Source of the DNA: Kribbella albertanoniae | Lineage (GTDB): Bacteria > Actinomycetota > Actinomycetes > Propionibacteriales > Kribbellaceae | Assembly: GCF_004348455.1 (NCBI RefSeq) | Contig: NZ_SMKA01000014.1 | Coordinates: forward strand, 1 to 64,000 | Direction of reading: 5' to 3' | Length of the DNA: 64,000 bases | Shown: positions 60,205-64,000 of the stretch, piece by piece | Numbering within the stretch: the stretch's first letter is position 1 | How the letters are laid out: the number at the start of each line of letters is the position of its first letter | The notes under the pieces: model-generated | What the model saw: the letters and a program-made list of their open reading frames with translations, nothing else | The model's database searches: none | What the model was told of the DNA's origin: nothing | Program-made: the position numbers and the translations under genes

Positions 60205-62964
60205 TCAGTGATTGAGAAGGGCCTCGAGAGCGGCTCTCACGGCGGCGGGATCACCTGCCGCTTCGGCGAGCCCGGTGGCGGGCTGATCGAGATACCGCTC
60301 CAGCCGGGCAGCCAGAGCGGCATCGTCTCCGGAGAAACCGCTCTCTCGTGATCCGGCGACCACGGCGTCCCAGGTCGCTTCGTGATCGATCAGTTGGCGC
60401 ACGGTCGGATCAGTCGCGAGATCCGCGTTCTCGCGGAACGGATCTTGGGCGGTCCACTCGTGTGTGCCGTGCCCGACCTCGACCGGCGCACTCGCCCCCG
60501 GTACGGCGACCTGGGCGCGAGCGCCGACCGGAACGGTCACGGAGAGCGCGATCTCGCCGTTGCTCCGGTTCCACGCGACCGCGGCCTCGCCGTACGGCGT
60601 GAGGTGCCTGGCCGACGCGTTCTCGAGCTGTCCTGTGATCAGTGGCCTGATCGCCAGAGAGCGGTATCCCGGTGCGGCCGGCGCGAGACCGGCGACCCGG
60701 CGGTGCATCCAGTCGGCGACCGCGCCGAGGGCGTAGTGGTTGAACGACGTCATCTCGCCGGGGTTGATGCTGCCGTCGGGCAGCATGCTGTCGTACCGCT
60801 CCCAGACCGTGGTCGCGCCCATCGTCACTGCGTACAGCCAAGACGGGCAGTGTGTCTGCAGCAGAAGGCGGTACGCGAGGTCGGGATGTCCGGTATCGGC
60901 CAAGGCGTCGGCGATCAGCGGCGTACCGACGAAACCGGTACTGATCCGGAAACTCGCCGTACGGACGAGGTCCGCGAGACGCTCACCGGCCCGCTGCCGC
61001 TGCCGCTCGGTCGGCAGCAGCGCCCATTGCAGGGCGAGCGCATAGTTGGTGGCCGCGTCGCTCAGGACGCGTCCGCCCTCGGTCGTGTACTCGGCGGCGA
61101 ACGCCTGCCGCACGCGCTCCGCGAGATCGGCGTACTGCGCGGCGATCTCGGCGTCGCCAACCACCTCGGCGGCCTTGGCAACGACCTCGGCCGACCGAGC
61201 CAGATGTGCGGTCGCGAGAACGTCGGGATCGGCCTTGGCGCGGAACGGGTTGTCCGGCGGCGCGGTCGGGTCGAGCCAGTCACCGAACTGGAAGCCGCCC
61301 GACCACAGCAGGTTGTTGCCGGCCAGCGCGGTGAGCTTGTCCACCCAGGCACGCATGCTCGGCAGCTGCCGAGCGAGCAGTCCGGCATCGCCGGTGCGGT
61401 TGTAGAGCACCCACGGCACGATCGTTGCCGCGTCACCCCATGCTGCGGTGGCCGGTTCCGGATTGCGCAGTACGTCGGGGATCACGAACGGCACCGAACC
61501 GTCCTTCATCTGCTCGGCCGCCAGATCCGCCAGCCAGTTCGTGAGGAACCCGGCGCTGTCGAACAAGAAGCTCGCGGTGGGGGAGAAGACCTGAATGTCC
61601 CCGGTCCAGCCCAACCGCTCGTCGCGCTGCGGGCAGTCGGTCGGGACATCGACGAAGTTGCCGCGCATACCCCACACGACGTTCTCGTGGAACTTGTTCA
61701 GCAGCTCGTTCGACGATTCGAACCATCCCGTCCGGCGCAGGTCGCTCCCGACGACGACCGCGGTCAGGTCTTCGAGACGAAGATCCGGTACGCCGGTCAC
61801 TTCGGCGTACCGGAAACCGTGGAATGTAAGCGGGGAGTCGAGCACGACCTCGTCCGTGCCGGCCAGCACGTACGTGTCGGTGGCCTTGGCCGTGCGCAGC
61901 GGCCGCACCCCGAGTTCGCCGTTCTCAAGAACCTCGGCATGCCGAACGACGATCTCGTCACCCGCCGCACCACCGCGGACGGTGAGCTGGACGCGGCCGA
62001 CGAGGTTCTGGCCGAAGTCGATCAGCGTCTTGCCGCTCGGCGACTCAGAGAGCGCTCTCGCCGGAATAGTGTCGGTGATCCGGACCGGCGGGCCGTCCGG
62101 AGCGACGAGGAGCCCGAGATCGGCGTCGAGAACATCGACGGGGGAGTCCGGTCCTGGTGACCGGCGCAGATCGGTGCGCTGACCATCGTACAGATCATCG
62201 GCCAAGATCGCGCTCTCTCGCGCGGTCCAGCTCTCGTCGGTGCCGTACGTGTAAACCTGGCCGTCGCCGGTGGTGACCTCGAGCTGAGCAAGGACCGCGA
62301 GCCGGGTGCCGTACACCTGGGCCTGGTCGCGGAAGCCGAGCCGGCCGCGGTACCAACCGTTGCCGAGCAGGAACTCGAGCTGGTTCTCACCAGGTTGGAC
62401 CAGCTCGGTCACGTCGTACGTCTGGTAACGCAGGCGATGCTGATAAGCCGTCCAGCCGGGAGCCAGCTCGTCGTCTCCGACCCGGCTGCCGTTCAGCTCG
62501 CCGAGGTAGATGCCGTGCGCAGTCACGTACAGCCGGGCCCGGGTGATGTCACTCGGCAGGTCGAGCGCGGCGTTCAGCAGGGGAGCGGGCGACCCGAGCG
62601 CGTTGTTGCGCGGGCTGATGAAACGAGCAGTCCAGTCATCCGGACCGAGCAGACCGGCTTCGGCGCTCGCGGGCTCACTCCACTCGCTCCACGAGTCGGC
62701 CCCGCGGACCCGGATCCGAACCGAGATCCGTTCTCGCGAAACGAGCGGCTCTCCAGGCCATGGCACCAGCACTTGCTCTGCAGACTCCACGACGTACGAC
62801 TGCGTCGTCGTACCAATGATCTCGACCTCGTACGCCGTTTGCGCGTAGTCGGCGGGCGCGGTCGCGATCTGCCAGGACAACCGTGGGGTGGCAGTCCCGA
62901 GGCCCAACGGAGTGTCGGTCCGGTGTTCGAAGCGGATGCTGCTCGGTGCGGCGAGGTTCGGCAT
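60205..62964 (-). CDS. Alpha-L-rhamnosidase (GH78)
   Basis: 919 aa, full-length GH78 layout: N-terminal beta-domains, then the concanavalin-like domain, the (alpha/alpha)6 barrel and a C-terminal beta-domain. The catalytic-region motif DCPQRDERLGWTGD contains the conserved acidic cluster with D448 and E449. No signal peptide is seen, so it works inside the cell on imported rhamnosides. ATG 62964 has GGAG 4 nt upstream. It is the first gene of the operon, divergent from an AraC regulator. The last about 100 residues form a helical extension beyond the C-terminal beta-domain. Confidence 0.94.
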   Translation of the reverse strand: MPNLAAPSSIRFEHRTDTPLGLGTATPRLSWQIATAPADYAQTAYEVEIIGTTTQSYVVESAEQVLVPWPGEPLVSRERISVRIRVRGADSWSEWSEPASAEAGLLGPDDWTARFISPRNNALGSPAPLLNAALDLPSDITRARLYVTAHGIYLGELNGSRVGDDELAPGWTAYQHRLRYQTYDVTELVQPGENQLEFLLGNGWYRGRLGFRDQAQVYGTRLAVLAQLEVTTGDGQVYTYGTDESWTARESAILADDLYDGQRTDLRRSPGPDSPVDVLDADLGLLVAPDGPPVRITDTIPARALSESPSGKTLIDFGQNLVGRVQLTVRGGAAGDEIVVRHAEVLENGELGVRPLRTAKATDTYVLAGTDEVVLDSPLTFHGFRYAEVTGVPDLRLEDLTAVVVGSDLRRTGWFESSNELLNKFHENVVWGMRGNFVDVPTDCPQRDERLGWTGDIQVFSPTASFLFDSAGFLTNWLADLAAEQMKDGSVPFVIPDVLRNPEPATAAWGDAATIVPWVLYNRTGDAGLLARQLPSMRAWVDKLTALAGNNLLWSGGFQFGDWLDPTAPPDNPFRAKADPDVLATAHLARSAEVVAKAAEVVGDAEIAAQYADLAERVRQAFAAEYTTEGGRVLSDAATNYALALQWALLPTERQRQRAGERLADLVRTASFRISTGFVGTPLIADALADTGHPDLAYRLLLQTHCPSWLYAVTMGATTVWERYDSMLPDGSINPGEMTSFNHYALGAVADWMHRRVAGLAPAAPGYRSLAIRPLITGQLENASARHLTPYGEAAVAWNRSNGEIALSVTVPVGARAQVAVPGASAPVEVGHGTHEWTAQDPFRENADLATDPTVRQLIDHEATWDAVVAGSRESGFSGDDAALAARLERYLDQPATGLAEAAGDPAAVRAALEALLNH

Positions 62965-62984
62965 AAGGCTCCAACCGTTGCGAA

Positions 62985-62996
62985 TGAAACGATTCA
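62985..62996. promoter_or_regulatory. LacI/AraC-type operator upstream of the GH78 operon
   Basis: TGAAACGATTCA, one mismatch from the common LacI-family site TGAAACGTTTCA, lies 21 bp before the GH78 start in the 120-bp divergent gap. No LacI gene is in the window. Confidence 0.5.
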
Positions 62997-63084
62997 GGGC
63001 CAGCTTGCTGCGGCGCGTCGCCGAGAAATAGTCCGGAGTGCACGAGTCCTAGCACGAAATGAACCTCGGCCCCTATCGTGAGGC

Positions 63085-63981
63085 ATGGCCGACGAGCCGG
63101 TACGGACCCGAGGAACCCTGCTGCACTTCGTCGAGGGGACGATCGTGCACGCAGGACCGCATCTGCACGTCGATTCGCACCCCTTGCACACGCACAGTTT
63201 CTTCGAGGTCGCGCTGGTGATCGGCGGCGAAGGTGTGCACCACAGCCAAGCCGGCCGGCAGCGTCTCGAGCCCGGCGACGCGATCCTGCTCAGGCCCGGG
63301 GTGTGGCACGAATACGAGCAGTGCGTAAACCTCGAGGTCTACAACTGCTGCTTCTCAGCAGACCTCGTACGGCGTGAGCTCGCCTGGACCCGGGAAGATC
63401 CGCTGCTCGGCTATCTGCTCTGGACCGGACCGTTCTCCGAGCAGCGCCGCGGCGTGCTGAGCACTCATCTGGACGGCGACACCTTCATCGAGGCGCGTCG
63501 GCACCTGGATGGACTCCGGTCGTTGCGGGGCCGGCCGCTCGGTCTGCATCGCGGCGATCTCATCGGCTGGCTCTCGCTGTACCTGAGCTGCCTGGCCCGG
63601 AAGGTTGCCGAGGGCGACGATCTCCGCGCCCAGACCCATCCCGCCGTACTGGATGCGATGCGGCTGCTGGAGGCCGACCCGGCGCGGCCGTGGACACTGA
63701 CCGATCTGGCCCAGGCGCTGCACCTGGCGCCCGGCTATCTGGTGCGATTGTTCAAGTCAGCGACGGGCATGCCGCCGATGGCTTATCTGTCTCGTCATCG
63801 CGTCGAACTGGCGGCCGTCCAGCTACTGCACACGGACCTGCCGGTGAGCCGGATTGGGGAGTCGGTCGGTTGGCCCGATCAGAACTACTTCGCCCGCCGT
63901 TTCAAGTCCCACTTCGGGCTGAGCGCCAGCACGTACCGGCAACGTTTCAATACGCCGAAGCTCAGCCCTTCCGGCTCGTGA
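63085..63981 (+). CDS. AraC-family regulator of the rhamnoside cluster
   Basis: 298 aa. An N-terminal cupin (HTHSFFEVALVIGGEGVHHSQAGRQRLEPGDAILLRPGVWHEY) probably binds rhamnose or a similar sugar. The C-terminal double helix-turn-helix is at about 200-290 (LTDLAQALHLAPGYLVRLFKSATG, then RIGESVGWPDQNYFARRFKSHFG). It is divergent from GH78, the usual position of an activator. TATCGT ends 5 nt before ATG 63085, hinting at a leaderless message. Confidence 0.92.
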   Translation: MADEPVRTRGTLLHFVEGTIVHAGPHLHVDSHPLHTHSFFEVALVIGGEGVHHSQAGRQRLEPGDAILLRPGVWHEYEQCVNLEVYNCCFSADLVRRELAWTREDPLLGYLLWTGPFSEQRRGVLSTHLDGDTFIEARRHLDGLRSLRGRPLGLHRGDLIGWLSLYLSCLARKVAEGDDLRAQTHPAVLDAMRLLEADPARPWTLTDLAQALHLAPGYLVRLFKSATGMPPMAYLSRHRVELAAVQLLHTDLPVSRIGESVGWPDQNYFARRFKSHFGLSASTYRQRFNTPKLSPSGS

Positions 63982-64000
63982 TCAGCATCTCCAGGCCGTC
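63962..64000 (-). CDS. Possible C-terminal end of a gene entering from the right edge
   Basis: The last 39 bases on the minus strand read DGLEMLITSRKG then stop, which looks like the end of a SAM-methyltransferase-type protein. It would overlap the AraC gene end by 20 bp. Only 12 codons are visible, so this is a guess. Confidence 0.3.
   Translation of the reverse strand, partial: DGLEMLITSRKG

Overview
The window is GC-rich actinobacterial chromosome. It has rbpA (an actinobacterial RNA-polymerase factor), many GTG starts, dense ATGA/GTGA start-stop overlaps and many leaderless-type promoters, with a -10 box 5-8 nt before the start codon. The gene content (secreted glycan-degrading enzymes, sugar ABC importers without their own ATPase, ROK/AraC/TetR regulators, a lysine-aminomutase cluster) suggests a soil actinomycete. 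Kribbella or a close relative is my best guess, from general knowledge only. I saw no rRNA, tRNA, prophage or CRISPR array.

Layout. 1-3.9 kb: a SWIM zinc-finger protein (cut by the window edge) coupled to a SNF2-type helicase. 3.9-11.1 kb: a homodimeric-type ABC exporter divergent from a TetR gene, then a second TetR gene with a textbook operator/promoter leading an asymmetric heterodimeric ABC exporter. 11.2-17.5 kb: a DUF4232-like lipoprotein, alpha/beta hydrolase, M20 amidohydrolase, 5'-3' exonuclease, Lrp regulator, an APH-like kinase and a HAD hydrolase. 17.5-25 kb: a large YfhO-like membrane protein, a ROK regulator with a TIM-barrel isomerase and a Gfo/Idh dehydrogenase, and a membrane protein that looks like two fused proteins.

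25.2-32.2 kb: the adenosylcobalamin/SAM lysine pathway. kamA is divergent from kdd, an amidohydrolase, kamD, kamE and kal; the thiolase-like cleavage enzyme Kce is missing from the cluster. 32.2-32.6 kb is a structured gap that may encode a small RNA or a long leader. 32.6-37.9 kb: lnt, fxsA, a Uma2 nuclease-like protein, a tetR-SGNH hydrolase operon and rbpA. 38-41.9 kb: a MacAB-like efflux operon with a DUF5666-like protein.

42-49 kb: a polysaccharide-use operon (binding protein, two permeases, two PL6 polysaccharide lyases with Tat signals, AraC regulator). 49-50.6 kb: an IS3-type insertion sequence with a likely -1 frameshift. 51-56 kb: an MFS transporter, a degenerate kinase-like protein, a GDPD and an aminotransferase with overlapping divergent leaderless promoters, and a methyltransferase. 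56-64 kb: a secreted SGNH esterase, then a rhamnoside-use cluster (ABC importer, GH78 rhamnosidase, divergent AraC).

The most unusual content is non-coding. A family of about 107-bp palindromic elements with a conserved 13-nt core sits in gaps between converging genes. A four-copy array of 62-bp hairpin units has one copy with its loop inverted. A separate two-copy palindromic repeat lies next to the insertion sequence.
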